The position numbers and the translations under genes were made by a program. Shown one piece after another: positions 13,675-25,400 of a DNA stretch of 64,000 bases. Origin of the DNA: Salvelinus alpinus (taxonomy: Eukaryota; Chordata; Actinopteri; Salmoniformes; Salmonidae); NCBI RefSeq assembly GCF_045679555.1, contig NC_092091.1, forward strand, positions 79,624,144 to 79,688,143, written 5' to 3'. Positions within the stretch are counted from its first letter, which is position 1, and each line of letters starts with the position of its first letter. Below the pieces are notes generated by a model that ran no database searches, had not been told where the DNA came from, and saw only the letters and a list, made by a program, of their open reading frames with translations.

Positions 13675-14469
13675 ACCTTAAGGGACATCTGGTACGGGAG
13701 CCGTATGATCGGTGAGGATTCTCCCATTGGAAATGTACGGTCCCTTACCTGACGTCCGACTTCGTCCGGGAAAATCGCGGACGGCGTCGGGCCGAGGGCG
13801 CGGGGGAGCTCTTTCGGGAAGTCATGTCGGAAATCGTTTCGGACTTTCGGTCACCGTTTTATAAAAATAACAAATTTTTGACTTGCTCCCCGCATTCTCG
13901 AAAATTCCCACAAGGCGGAAAATAAATCATATTGCAGGCGCACGAACACGGGGCAAACGAGCGCGGCCTTTTCTCCTAAACGGAAAATATTTCGAAGACG
14001 AAACTCGGCGAGCGTAGGTTTGGAGTAAAGGGAAGTTGGCCCCGAACAAGATGGCGTCGAGGCTTCGGCGCTTTTTGAGTTATGGCCATTTTTCTGGGAT
14101 CAAAGGTCAAAAACGAAAAGTAGGGTGCGATTTGACCGCTTCACGTCAAAGTACATAAGCGTACGGTGTCAGGGAAAAAAAAAACTGCCGTTTATCTATC
14201 GTAATTTAAGAGAAATAGTACATTGTCCATTTGGTGATGTTCACGAAGAGGAATTTTTTTTTCAAAAAAATCACAGATCCAGTTGCAGTTTGTTCACACG
14301 AACATTTTTAAAGTGGGTCTCGAAGCTCTGCGAGAATTCTGTGATTTTATGTGATTTTATGAAGTAACACACACTCATTTAACCCTCTGTTAATAAGTCA
14401 GTTCTTAACATAAAGACTTAAAGCTCAATATTATATAAGAGCCTACCCCAAGGAGGGTATGTGTTCACG

Positions 14470-15470
14470 TTCAGCTTCCTATGTCAACTGGAAGTACCTT
14501 AAAATGGTGCATAGGGTCAGGTTTGAAGGGTAATAAAGGTCAGATCTTTTCAAAACTTCACTTGTGTGATTAGACAACCCTCATGAACTGTAATCAGTCA
14601 TTTTTCCCAACAGATGTCAAAGAAAAGCTCTCTCACACAAACACACACACACAAAAAGGAAGGATGGAGTGAAAAAGTACGGTGCTTAAAGACACACAAA
14701 GCCTGCAACGGTATTACTATTATCTCCAGGCCGTGCCGAGTTCAACGAGATGCCCCGCTTGACCGTAGCTTGTTCGGTCTGAGCGCAGCGACCGTTACAA
14801 GAAGACGGACCCAAATGACCTATTGACCTCATGTCAATTTTATTTGCTTTTGGGAGACAGAGAGAGAACCGTTAAGGTTAGAAGCACAATTTCACCTCAG
14901 GAATGTTCTTTAGGTCCTCCCGATCTGTGCAAGCCTAACCTTGACCTTGTGGCATTAACCCTTACCAGTTAAAAGCTGGTGTTTACATCAAACAATTTAC
15001 AATGACATGTTGCCCCATAGGAATACATTGACTACACCTCTCAATTCAACCTGAAGCCTATGTGGGTTCTGAATGTCTTATGAACCTGTCTTTGATGTCA
15101 GTCCATCAGGCCACCATGAGGTCTACCTGTGTCGATTCTAAGCTTCCTGGAGCAACCGGAAGTGGTTAAATCACCCTAAAAGTGTTTGCCATAGCCAACC
15201 TGCAGTTTGAGAGAAATAGTGTCTCAGCCCTATGTAAATCAGTCAATTTTTAACGTACAGACTTAAAACTCAGGATTCTGTAAAAGCCTACTCCAGTGAT
15301 GATATGTGTTTATTTATAGCTTCCTGTGACAACCGGAAGTGCCATAACTGGTGTCTAATGGGCTGTTTCGAAGGGTTAAAAATGTCAAATCTTTCCAAAA
15401 CTTCATATATGTGAATAGACAACCCTCATGAACTGTAAATCAGTCCTTCATCCCATCAGATGTCAAAAAA
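14470..15470. repeat. Internal module copy 1 of the 8.7-kb element
   Basis: Contains three landmarks that recur through the element: a CCGTGCCGAGTTCAACGAGA block (about 14730), an AACCGGAAGTGG block (about 15153), and a GACAACCGGAAGTGCC block (about 15330). The same landmarks recur near 16832/17256/17437, 17671/18094/18275 and 19536/19967/20141, with an extra pair at 19100/19280. Copies are diverged by scattered substitutions, so the duplications are older than those in the flanking satellite. Confidence 0.8.
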
Positions 15471-15529
15471 AAAAAAAACACACTGACACAGAAATGATGG
15501 AGGGACACACTGAGGGGCTAAGAGGCAGA

Positions 15530-15860
15530 CAGTGCCTGCAGTAGTTACTTTTGTTCCAACTTTTAAAGAACCGTCAGACCTAGAGTTCTGAAAATTTACA
15601 AACCTGTTCTAGACCTCAAGTCGATTGTGCACAGTGAATTATGTGGCTCTAGAAGGTTCTCGGATCGATAAAAAGCCTCGTGTATTTGCCATGTTTTCAA
15701 GTCATTTTGACCTCAACGAAACGGACGACCTTTAGAAACGTCCCAGAGTTTCAAGACTAGGTGCATTGAAACCGGCTCGGCCCATAGAGACAGAACCCAA
15801 CAAGCCTGTTTGATTGCTCATTCAAGGACCCCGTAGCAAGGCAATGAAAAAAGTGGAATT
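15530..15860. repeat. Internal module C, copy 1 of 2
   Basis: A block of about 290 bp with CTAGAGTTCTGAAAATTTAC and CATTGAAACCGGCTCGGCCC that recurs near 18450-18750. Both copies sit shortly upstream of a palindrome (16018 and 18786), so module C and a palindrome were apparently duplicated together. Confidence 0.75.
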
Positions 15861-16017
15861 TCAGCACCAATTAGGGTTTTGCTCGGGCACCGAATGACCT
15901 ATCGAGCCGAAACTTGGGATTCGAGGTCGCCTCACATAGGGCTAAACATAATGTGTGAACTGGACCCGCAGCTAGAACATAACTACGTATTATTTGTTTT
16001 ATTATGGTTTAAATAGA

Positions 16018-16767
16018 AAGCGCTGTGAATTTTGGGCCTGCTCTGAACTATGTTATAGTTGGCATCTAAAGGAGTTGGAAAAAGTGAGTTTGGAGTCAGA
16101 TGGTATCAGTTTGGTGTCTGAAAATATCTATTTGACTGATGGACACTGACTTGCTCGTTGACTTTTGTACATTTGCAATATGTTTCAACGGGGAGGTACC
16201 ATGAGGAAAAAGCGACACGATGAAATTTCACGAAACGACCGATGGAGAGGAACCACTATCACTGCCCGACCATCCTGAGGTCATCAGACCGTTGACTTTT
16301 GCATTTGTAAAGTATTTAAAGAATGCCCGTTAGATTTGCAATATGATTCAACATCACATCATATTGCAAATGCCCGTTATATTTGCAATATGATGTGATG
16401 TTGAATCATATTGCAAATATAACGGGCATTCTTTAAATACTTTATAAATGCAAAAGTCAACGGTCTGATGACCTCAGGATGGCCGGGCAGTGATAGTGGT
16501 TCCTCTCCATCGCTCGTTTTGTTAAATTTCATCATGTCGCTTTTGCCTCATGGTCCCTCCCCGTTGAAACATGTTGCAAATGGACAAAAGTCAACTAGCA
16601 AGTCAACTAGCAAGTGTCAACAAAAGTTAGCTAGCAAGTGTCCATCAGTCAATTACATCTTTTCAGACACCAAACTGATACCATCTGACTCCAAACTCAC
16701 TTTTTCCAACTCCTTTAGAAGCCAACTATCAAATATTTCAGAGCAGGCCCAAAATTCACAGCGCCTT
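16018..16767. repeat. Large foldback palindrome (arms about 360-380 bp, spacer 9 bp)
   Basis: The left arm (16018-16371) and right arm (16381-16767) are inverted copies around GCCCGTTAT (16372-16380). The outer ends read GCGCTGTGAATTTTGGGCC and its complement. Arms are near-identical at the centre and diverge outward, with a small tandem duplication (CAAGTCAACTAG) in the right arm. Each inner arm contains the smaller hairpin TTTGCAATATGAT...ATCATATTGCAAA. If transcribed it would form a very long hairpin. Confidence 0.9.
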
Positions 16768-18785
16768 CCATGAATGCAGCAAAATAGCATTCTGAAATCA
16801 CCACTAAAATGACATCACCATAATCTCCAGGCCGTGCCGAGTTCAACGAGATGCCCCGCTTGGCCGTAGCTCGCTCGGTCTGAGCGCAGCGACCGTTACA
16901 GGAAGACAGAGCAAAATGACCTTTTGACCTCCATGTCAATTTTATTTGCTTTTGGGAGACAGCGAGAGAACCGTTAGGGTTAGAAACACAATTTCACCTC
17001 AGGAATGTTCTTAAGGTCCCCCCGATCTGTGCAAGCCTAACATTGACCCTGTGGCATTAACCCTTAATAGTTAAATGAAGGTGTTTAGATCAAACAGTTT
17101 ACAATGACATTTCGCCCCATAGGAATACATTGACTGCACCTCCAAATTCAACCTGAAGCCTATGTGGGTTATGAAGGTCTTATGAACCTGTCTTTGATAA
17201 CAATCCATCAGGACACTATGAGGTCTACCTGTGTTGATTTTAAGCTACCTGGACCAACCGGAAGTGGTTAAAACCACCCTAAAAGGTGTCCTGATATACA
17301 TGACTTGCAATTTTGAAAATCACTGCATTCAACCCTATGTAGATCAGTCAATTCTAAACGTATAGACTTAAAATTCAGGATTCTGTAACAGCATACCCCT
17401 ATCAAGATATGTGTTTACCTATAGCTTCCTGTGCCAACCGGAAGTGCCTTAAAATGGGGTCATGGGTGCTGTTTGGAAGGGTTAAAAAAGTCAGATCTTT
17501 CCAAAACGTTAAGTGTGTGATTAGGCAACCTTCATGAACTGTAAATCAGTCATTTCTCTAAACAGATGTCAAAGAAAAGCTCTCACACACACACACAGCA
17601 GGGATGGAGTGAAAAAGTACGGTGCTTAAAGACAAACAAAGCCGACAATGGCATGACCATTATCTCTAGGCCGTGCCGAGTTCAACGAGATGCCCCGCTT
17701 GACCGTAGCTCATTCGGTCTGGCCACAGCGACAGTGACAAGAAGACAGAGCAAAATGACCTTTTGACCTCAATGTCAATTTCATTTGCTTTTGGGAGACA
17801 GAGAGAGAACCGTTAGGGTTAGAAACACAATTTCACCTCAGGAATGTTCTTTAGGTCCTCCCGATCTGTGCAAGCCTAACCTTGACCTTGTGGCATTAAC
17901 CCTTAACAGTGAAAACAGGTTTTTACATCTCACAGTTTACATTGACATCTCTCTCCATAGGAATACATTGACTGCACCTCCAAATTCAACCTGAAGCCTA
18001 TGTGGGTTATGAAGGTCTTAGGAACCTGTCTTTGATGTCAGTCCATCAAGCCATCATAAGGTCTACCTGTGTCAATTCTAAGCTTCCTGGAGAAACCGGA
18101 AGTGGTTAAAACCACCCTAAAAGTGTTTGCAATACCCAACCTGCAGTTTGAGAGAAATAGTGCATTCAGCCCTATGTAAATCACTGAGTTCTTAATGTAT
18201 AGACTTAAAACTCAGGATTCTGTAAAAGCCTACTCCAATGAGGATATGTGTTTACTGTCAGCTTCCTGTGCAAACCGGAAGTGCCATAATTGGTGTCAAA
18301 AGAGCTGTTTCGAAGGGTTAAAAAAGTTAAATCTTTCCAAAACTTCATATTTGTGATTAGGCAACCTTCCTGAACTGTAAATCAGTCATTAGTCCCATCA
18401 GATTTCAAAGAAAAATTTACACACCCTAACAGAAATGATGGAGGGACACACTGAGGGGCTAAGAGGCAGACAGTGCCTGTGGTAGTTACTTTTGTTCCAA
18501 CTTTTAAAGAACCGTTAGACCTAGAGTTCTGAAAATTTACAAACCTGTTCTAGACCTCAGGTCGATTGTGCACAGTGAATTATGTGGCTCTAGAAGGTTC
18601 TCGGATCGATAAAAAGCCTCGTGTATTTGCCATGTTTTCAATTCATTTTGACCTCAACGAAACTGGCGACGTTTAGAAAAGTCCCAGAGTCTCAAGACTA
18701 GGTGCATTGAAACCGGCTCGGCCCATAGAGACAAACCCCAACAAGCCTGTTCGATTTTGTATTTCTAAAGTATTTAAAGTATTTA

Positions 18786-19006
18786 AAGAATGCACGTTAA
18801 ATTTGCAATATGATTCAACACATCATATTGCAAAAGTAACAGTGTGTGTTATGTTTGCAATATGATTCAACACATCATATTGCAAACGTAACAGTGTGTG
18901 TTACTTTTGCAATATGATGTGTTGAATCATATTGCAAACATAACAGTGTGTGTTACTTTTGCAATATGATGTGTTGAATCATATTGCAAATTTAACGTGC
19001 ATTCTT
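18786..19006. repeat. Second foldback palindrome, related to the first
   Basis: Inverted arms of about 100 bp starting GAATGCACGTTAAATTTGC and ending with its complement. Four tandem copies of the hairpin TTTGCAATATGAT-TCAACAC-ATCATATTGCAAA (18802, 18854, 18906, 18958) are separated by AGTGTGTGTTA spacers. The same hairpin core appears twice at the centre of the 16018-16767 palindrome. Confidence 0.92.
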
Positions 19007-20319
19007 AAAAATAAACCCTATGTGGGTTATGAATGTCTTATGAACCTGTCTTTGATAACAATCCATCAAGCCACTATGAGGTCTACCTGTGTTGATTCTA
19101 AGCTTCCTGGAGCAACCGGCAGTGGTTAAATCACCCTAAAAGTGTTTTGCCATACCCAACCAGCAGTTTGTGATATATAGTGCATGCAACCCTGTGTAAA
19201 TCAGTCAGTTCTTAACGTATAGACTTAAAACTCAGGATTCTCTAAGAGCATACCCCGATCAGGATATCTCTTTACTTATAGCTTCCTGTGACAACCAGAA
19301 GGGCCTTAAGATGGTGTCATAGATGCTGTTTTGAAGGGTTAAAAGGTCAGAACTTTTCAAAACTTCATATATGTGATTAGACAACCCTCATGAACTGTAA
19401 TCAGTCATTTCTCCCAACAGATGTCAAAGAAAAGCTCTCTCACACAAACATACACACACAAAAAGCAAGGATGGAGTGAAAAAGTACGGTGCTTAAAGAC
19501 ACACAAAGCCTGCAATGGCATTACTATTATCTCCAGGCCGTGCCGAGTTCAACGAGATGCCCTGCTTAACCGTAGCTTGCTCGGTCTGAGCGCAGCGACC
19601 GTTACAAGAAAACGGACACAAATGACCTATTGACCTCCATGTCAATTTGATTTGCTTTTGGGAGACAGAGAGAGAACCGTTCAGGTTAGAAGCACAATTT
19701 TACCTCAGGAACACTCCTAAGGTCCTCCCGATCTGTGCAAGCCTAACCTTGACTCTGTGGCATTAACCCTTCACAGTTAAAAGAAGGTGTTTACATCAAA
19801 CAGTATACAATGAAATGTAGCCCCATAGGAATACATTGAGTGCACCTCTAAATTCAACCTGAAGCCTATGTGGGTTATGAATGTCTTATGAACCTGTCTT
19901 TGATAACAATCCATCAGGCCACTATGAGGTCTACCTGTGTTGATTCTAAGCTTCCTGGAGCAACCGGAAGTGGTTAAAAAACCCTAAAAGTGTTTTGCCA
20001 TAGCCAACCAGCAGTTTGTGATTTATAGTGCATTCAACCCTGTGTAAATCAGTCAGTTCTTAACGTATAGACTTAAAACTCAGGATTCTCTAAGAGCATA
20101 CCCAGATCAGCATATGTCTTTACCTATAGCTTCCTGTGCCAACCGGAAGTGCCTTAAAATGGGGTCATAGGTGCTGTTTAAAAGGGTTAAAAAAGTCAGA
20201 TCTTTCCAAAACTTTAAGTGTGTGATTAGGCAACCTTCATGAACTGTAAATCAGTCATTTCTCGAAACAGATGTCAAAGAAAAGCTCACACACACACAAA
20301 CAAGTCCAAACTGTTTGTA

Positions 20320-21275
20320 CACCTGGCATTATTTTTAGGTTACCAGATGCCCTGGTTGAAACTGCGTTTAGGGGGCATCCAGACTTCCAACCCGCTCTGG
20401 GAGCACTGTTCGACGGACAAAAATCAGTGGGTGTTGGCCTGAGTGATTTATGGAGGTTTTCCAAAAAAGTCAGAAAATATTCTATGTTTTTTTTCTGAAA
20501 AATATTTTTTGTTTTTTATTCTCGAGTCAATGGCCTGAGTGATTTATGGAGTTTTTCCAAAAAACTCGAAAAATATTCTAAGTCCAAACTTTTCGTGCAC
20601 CTGGTATTTTTTTTAGGTTACCAGATGCCTGGATGAAATTGCGTTTAGGGGGCATCCGGACTTCCATACCCGCTCTGGGAGCACTATTCGACGGACGAAA
20701 ATCAATGGGTGTTGGCCTGAGTGATTTATGGAGGTTTTCCAAAAAAGTCAGAAGATATTCTATGTTTTTTTTCTGAAAAATATTTTTAGTTTTTTATTCT
20801 CGACTCAATGGCCTGAGTGATTTATGGAGTTTTTCCAAAAAACTCGAAAAATATTCTAAGTCCAAACTTTTCGTGCACCTGGTATTTTTTTTAGGTTACC
20901 AGATGCCTGGATGAAATTGCGTTTAGGGGGCATCCGGACTTCCATACCCGCTCTGGGAGCACTATTCGACGGACGAAAATCAATGGGTGTTGGCCTGAGT
21001 GATTTATGGAGGTTTTCCAAAAAAGTCAGAAAATATTCTGTTTTTATTTCTGAAAAATATTTTATGTTTTTTATTCTCGAGTCAATGGGGTCTGGCCTGA
21101 GTGATTTAAGGAGGTTTCCCAAAAAAGTAAAAAAAAAATATTTTTCATTTTTTCATGTCATTTTTCAAAACGGTTTTAAATGCTTTTAGGTGTCATCCAG
21201 ACGTCCATGGGAGCACTATACTACGGCCCCAAATCAATGGGTGCTGGCCTGAGTGATTTATGGAGGTTTGGGGGG
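20320..21275. repeat. About 276-bp tandem repeat in the 8.7-kb element
   Basis: Three copies beginning near 20330, 20610 and 20885 with TTAGGTTACCAGATGCC and GGGGGCATCCGGACTTCC, plus a partial fourth. Each copy ends in T-rich sequence (AAATATTTTTTGTTTTTTATTC). The small open frames here are shadows of the repeat. Confidence 0.85.
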
Positions 21276-22140
21276 TGATAAGTACAAGTAAACATTTATA
21301 AAAAATGATGATAGTAAAATGTGACTAAAGTATTTTCATACACTTCTTATTCATGTGTAATTGACGTACAAATCGAAAGAATTTCAAAAAACGGTCCAGA
21401 AAGCACTTTTTTAAATGGAATATATGTTTTTTCCACATTTTTAACATTTTTGACTTTTAACTTTTGACTTTTGACTTCCTATGAAATCACATTCCAAATG
21501 CACAAAACATATTCCTTAAGTACAAGTAAACATTTATAAAAAATTATGACAGTAAAATGTGACTAAAGTATTTTCATACAGTTCTTATACATGTGTAATT
21601 GACATAAAAATCGAAAGAATTTCGAAAAACGATCCAGAAAGTACTTTTTTAAAGGGGGTGATACATTTTTTCCAAATTTTTGACATTTTTGACTTTTGAC
21701 TTTTGACTTCCTATGAAATCACATTCCAAATGCACAAAACATATTCCTTAAGTCCAAATAAATATGTCAAAAATATTATGTTAATAGAATTTGACAAAAG
21801 TATTTTCATACAGTTCTTACACATGTGTAATTGACATAAAAATCGAAAGAATTTCGAAAAACGGTCCAGAAAGCACTTTTTTAAAGGGGGTGATACATTT
21901 TTTCCAAATTTTTGACATTTTTGACTTTTGACTTTTGACTTCCTATGAAATCACATTCCAAATGCACAAAACATATTGCTTAAGGCAAAATAAAAATGTC
22001 AAAAAAATTATGTTAATAAAATTTGACAAAAGTATTTTCATACAGTTCTTACACATGTGTAATTGACATAAAAATCAAAAGAATTTCGAAAAACGGTCCA
22101 GAAAGCACTTTTTTAAGGGGGTGATAAGTTTTTGCCAAAA
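21276..22140. repeat. About 238-bp AT-rich tandem repeat in the 8.7-kb element
   Basis: Four copies starting near 21279, 21517, 21752 and 21990, with ACGGTCCAGAAAGCACTTTT and GACTTTTGACTTCCTATGAA as landmarks. The final copy breaks off near 22140 and is followed by about 260 bp of apparently unique terminal sequence ending in a G-run and TTCCCTTA. Confidence 0.88.
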
Positions 22141-22403
22141 TTGTCAAAATCTCAAAATTTGACTCTTGGGTCTTGACTTGCGTTACAGTAAGCCTATGAA
22201 AAAATAAGATGGAACTCACACGCCCACTATAGGAATTTTGGGGTGTTACACAGCTCATTTACAATATGGCATTTGCCACCAACTTTGCACGAAACAGCGC
22301 CGGTTGTAATATGAAATCCCACACAATCCCATCGTGTGTATGGTTCGCTCTCTGCCAATAAGTTGCCATGTTATTTTGTACAATTGGGGGGGGAGTTCCC
22401 TTA

Positions 22404-25400
22404 CATGTTGTACCGCCCACTGAGAGTCCTACCATGTTGTACCGCCCACTGAGACTCCTACCATGTTGTAACGCCCACTGAGACTCCTACCATGTTGTAA
22501 CGCCCACTGAGACTCCTACCATGTTGTAACGCCCACTGAGACTCCTACCATGTTGTACCGCCCACTGAGACTCCTACCATGTTGTACCGCCCACTGAGAC
22601 TCCTACCATGTTGTACCGCCCACTGAGAGTCCTACCATGTTGTACCGCCCACTGAGACTCCTACCATGTTGTAACGCCCACTGAGACTCCTACCATGTTG
22701 TACCGCCCACTGAGACTCCTACCATGTTGTAACGCCCACTGAGACTCCTACCATGTTGTAACGCCCACTGAGACTCCTACCATGTTGTACCGCCCACTGA
22801 GACTCCTACCATGTTGTACCGCCCACTGAGACTCCTACCATGTTGTACCGCCCACTGAGACTCCTACCATGTTGTACCGCCCACTGAGACTCCTACCATG
22901 TTGTAACGCCCACTGAGACTCCTACCATGTTGTAACGCCCACTGAGACTCCTACCATGTTGTACCGCCCACTGAGACTCCTACCTTGTTGTACCGCCCAC
23001 TGAGACTCCTACCATGTTGTACCGCCCACTGAGACTCCTACCATGTTGTACCGCCCACTGAGACTCCTACCATGTTGTAACGCCCACTGAGACTCCTACC
23101 ATGTTGTACCGCCCACTAAGACTCCTACCATGTTGTACCGCCCACTGAGACTCCTACCATGTTGTAACGCCCACTGAGGCTCCTACCATGTTGTACCGCC
23201 CACTAAGACTCCTACCGTGTTGTACCGCCCACTGAGACTCCTACCGTGTTGTACCGCCCACTGAGACTCCTACCGTGTTGTAACGCCCACTGAGACTCCT
23301 ACCGTGTTGTAACGCCCACTGAGACTCCTACCATGTTGTACCGCCCACTAAGACTCCTACCATGTTGTACCACCCACTGAGACTCCTACCATGTTGTACC
23401 GCCCACTGAGACTCCTACCATGTTGTAACGCCCACTGAGACTCCTACCATGTTGTAACGCCCACTGAGACTCCTACCATGTTGTACCGCCCACTGAGACT
23501 CCTACCATGTTGTAACGCCCACTGAGACTCCTACCATGTTGTACCGCCCACTGAGACTCCTACCATGTTGTAACGCCCACTGAGACTCCTACCATGTTGT
23601 AACGCCCACTGAGACTCCTACCATGTTGTACCGCCCACTAAGACTCCTACCATGTTGTACCGCCCACTGAGACTCCTACCATGTTGTACCGCCCACTGAG
23701 ACTCCTACCATGTTGTAACGCCCACTGAGACTCCTACCATGTTGTACCGCCCACTGAGACTCCTACCATGTTGTACCGCCCACTGAGACTCCTACCATGT
23801 TGTAACGCCCACTGAGACTCCTACCATGTTGTACCGCCCACTAAGACTCCTACCATGTTGTACCGCCCACTGAGTCTCCTACCATGTTGTAACGCCCACT
23901 GAGACTCCTACCATGTTGTACCGCCCACTAAGACTCCTACCATGTTGTACCGCCCACTGAGACTCCTACCGTGTTGTAACGCCCACTGAGACTCCTACCG
24001 TGTTGTAACGCCCACTGAGACTCCTACCATGTTGTACCGCCCACTAAGACTCCTACCATGTTGTACCACCCACTGAGACTCCTACCATGTTGTACCGCCC
24101 ACTGAGACTCCTACCATGTTGTAACGCCCACTGAGACTCCTACCATGTTGTACCGCCCACTGAGACTCCTACCATGTTGTACCGCCCACTGAGATTCCTA
24201 CCATGTTGTACCGCCCACTGAGACTCCTACCATGTTGTACCGCCCACTGAGACTCCTACCATGTTGTACCGCCCACTGAGACTCCTACCATGTTGTAACA
24301 CCCACTGAGACTCCTACCATGTTGTAACGCCCACTGAGACTCCTACCATGTTGTACCGCCCACTGAGACTCCTACCATGTTGTAACGCCCACTGAGACTC
24401 CTACCATGTTGTACCGCCCACTGAGACTCCTACCATGTTGTAACGCCCACTGAGACTCCTACCATGTTGTAACGCCCACTGAGACTCCTACCATGTTGTA
24501 CCGCCCACTAAGACTCCTACCATGTTGTACCGCCCACTGAGACTCCTACCATGTTGTACCGCCCACTGAGTCTCCTACCATGTTGTAACGCCCACTGAGA
24601 CTCCTACCATGTTGTAACGCCCACTGAGACTCCTACCATGTTGTAACGTCCACTGAGACTCCTACCATGTTGTAACACCCACTGAGACTCCTACCATGTT
24701 GTACCGCCCACTGAGACTCCTACCATGTTGTAACACCCACTGAGACTCCTACCATGTTGTAACGCCCACTGAGACTCCACTGAGACTCCTACCATGTTGT
24801 AACGCCCACTGAGTCTCCTACCATGTTGTACCGCCCACTGAGACTCCTACCATGTTGTACCGCCCACTGAGACTCCTACCATGTTGTAACGCCCACTGAG
24901 ACTCCTACCATGTTGTACCGCCCACTGAGACTCCTACCATGTTGTAACGCCCACTGAGACTCCTACCGTGTTGTAACGCCCACTGTGACTCCTACCGTGT
25001 TGTAACGCCCACTGTGACTCCTACCGTGTTGTAACGCCCACTGAGACTCCTACCATGTTGTACCGCCCACTGAGACTCCTACCATGTTGTAACACCCACT
25101 GAGATTCCTACCATGTTGTAACGCCCACTGAGACTCCTACCATGTTGTAACGCCCACTGAGACTCCTACCATGTTGTACCACCCACTGAGACTCCTACCA
25201 TGTTGTACCACCCACTGAGACTCCTACCAGGTTGTACCGCCCACTGAGAGTCCCACCATGTTGTAATGCCCACTGAGACTCCTACCATGTTGTAATGCCC
25301 ACTGAGACTCCTACCATGTTGTACCACCCACTGAGACTCCTACCATGTTGTACCACCCACTGAGACTCCTACCATGTTGTACCACCCACTGAGACTCCTA

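Larger units (their letters stand above)
13675..22403. mobile_element. 8.7-kb modular non-coding mobile element inserted in the satellite
   Basis: Sequence unrelated to the satellite interrupts the array without disturbing its register: CAT at 13672-13674 is repeated at 22404-22406, and uninterrupted paralogous versions of the junction exist at 9524 and 25924. The ends carry a short inverted match (TTAAGGGAC at 13678, TTCCCTTA at 22396-22403). The left end also folds on itself (TTAAGGGAC...GTAC against GTACGGTCCCTTA at 13735-13747). Inside are repeated modules, two large palindromes and two families of tandem repeats, but no ORF over about 100 codons and no recognisable transposase, integrase or reverse transcriptase. 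It behaves like a large non-autonomous DNA element; the superfamily is unknown to me. A TTAA-target (Kolobok or piggyBac-like) origin was considered because of TTAAGGG, but the right side has TTAC and the empty sites support a CAT duplication. Confidence 0.8.

Noticed and set aside
14125-14367. 80-codon ORF in the mobile element
   Set aside because: No recognisable domain, simple T- and A-run content, and not repeated in the other modules.
13675-22403. Integrated virus or Polinton-like element
   Set aside because: No polymerase, integrase, capsid or other long ORF on either strand; the content is repeated non-coding modules.
13678-22403. TTAA target-site duplication (Kolobok or piggyBac type)
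   Set aside because: The left end has TTAAGGG but the right end reads TTCCCTTAC, and the intact paralogous sites have no TTAA; a CAT duplication explains both sides.
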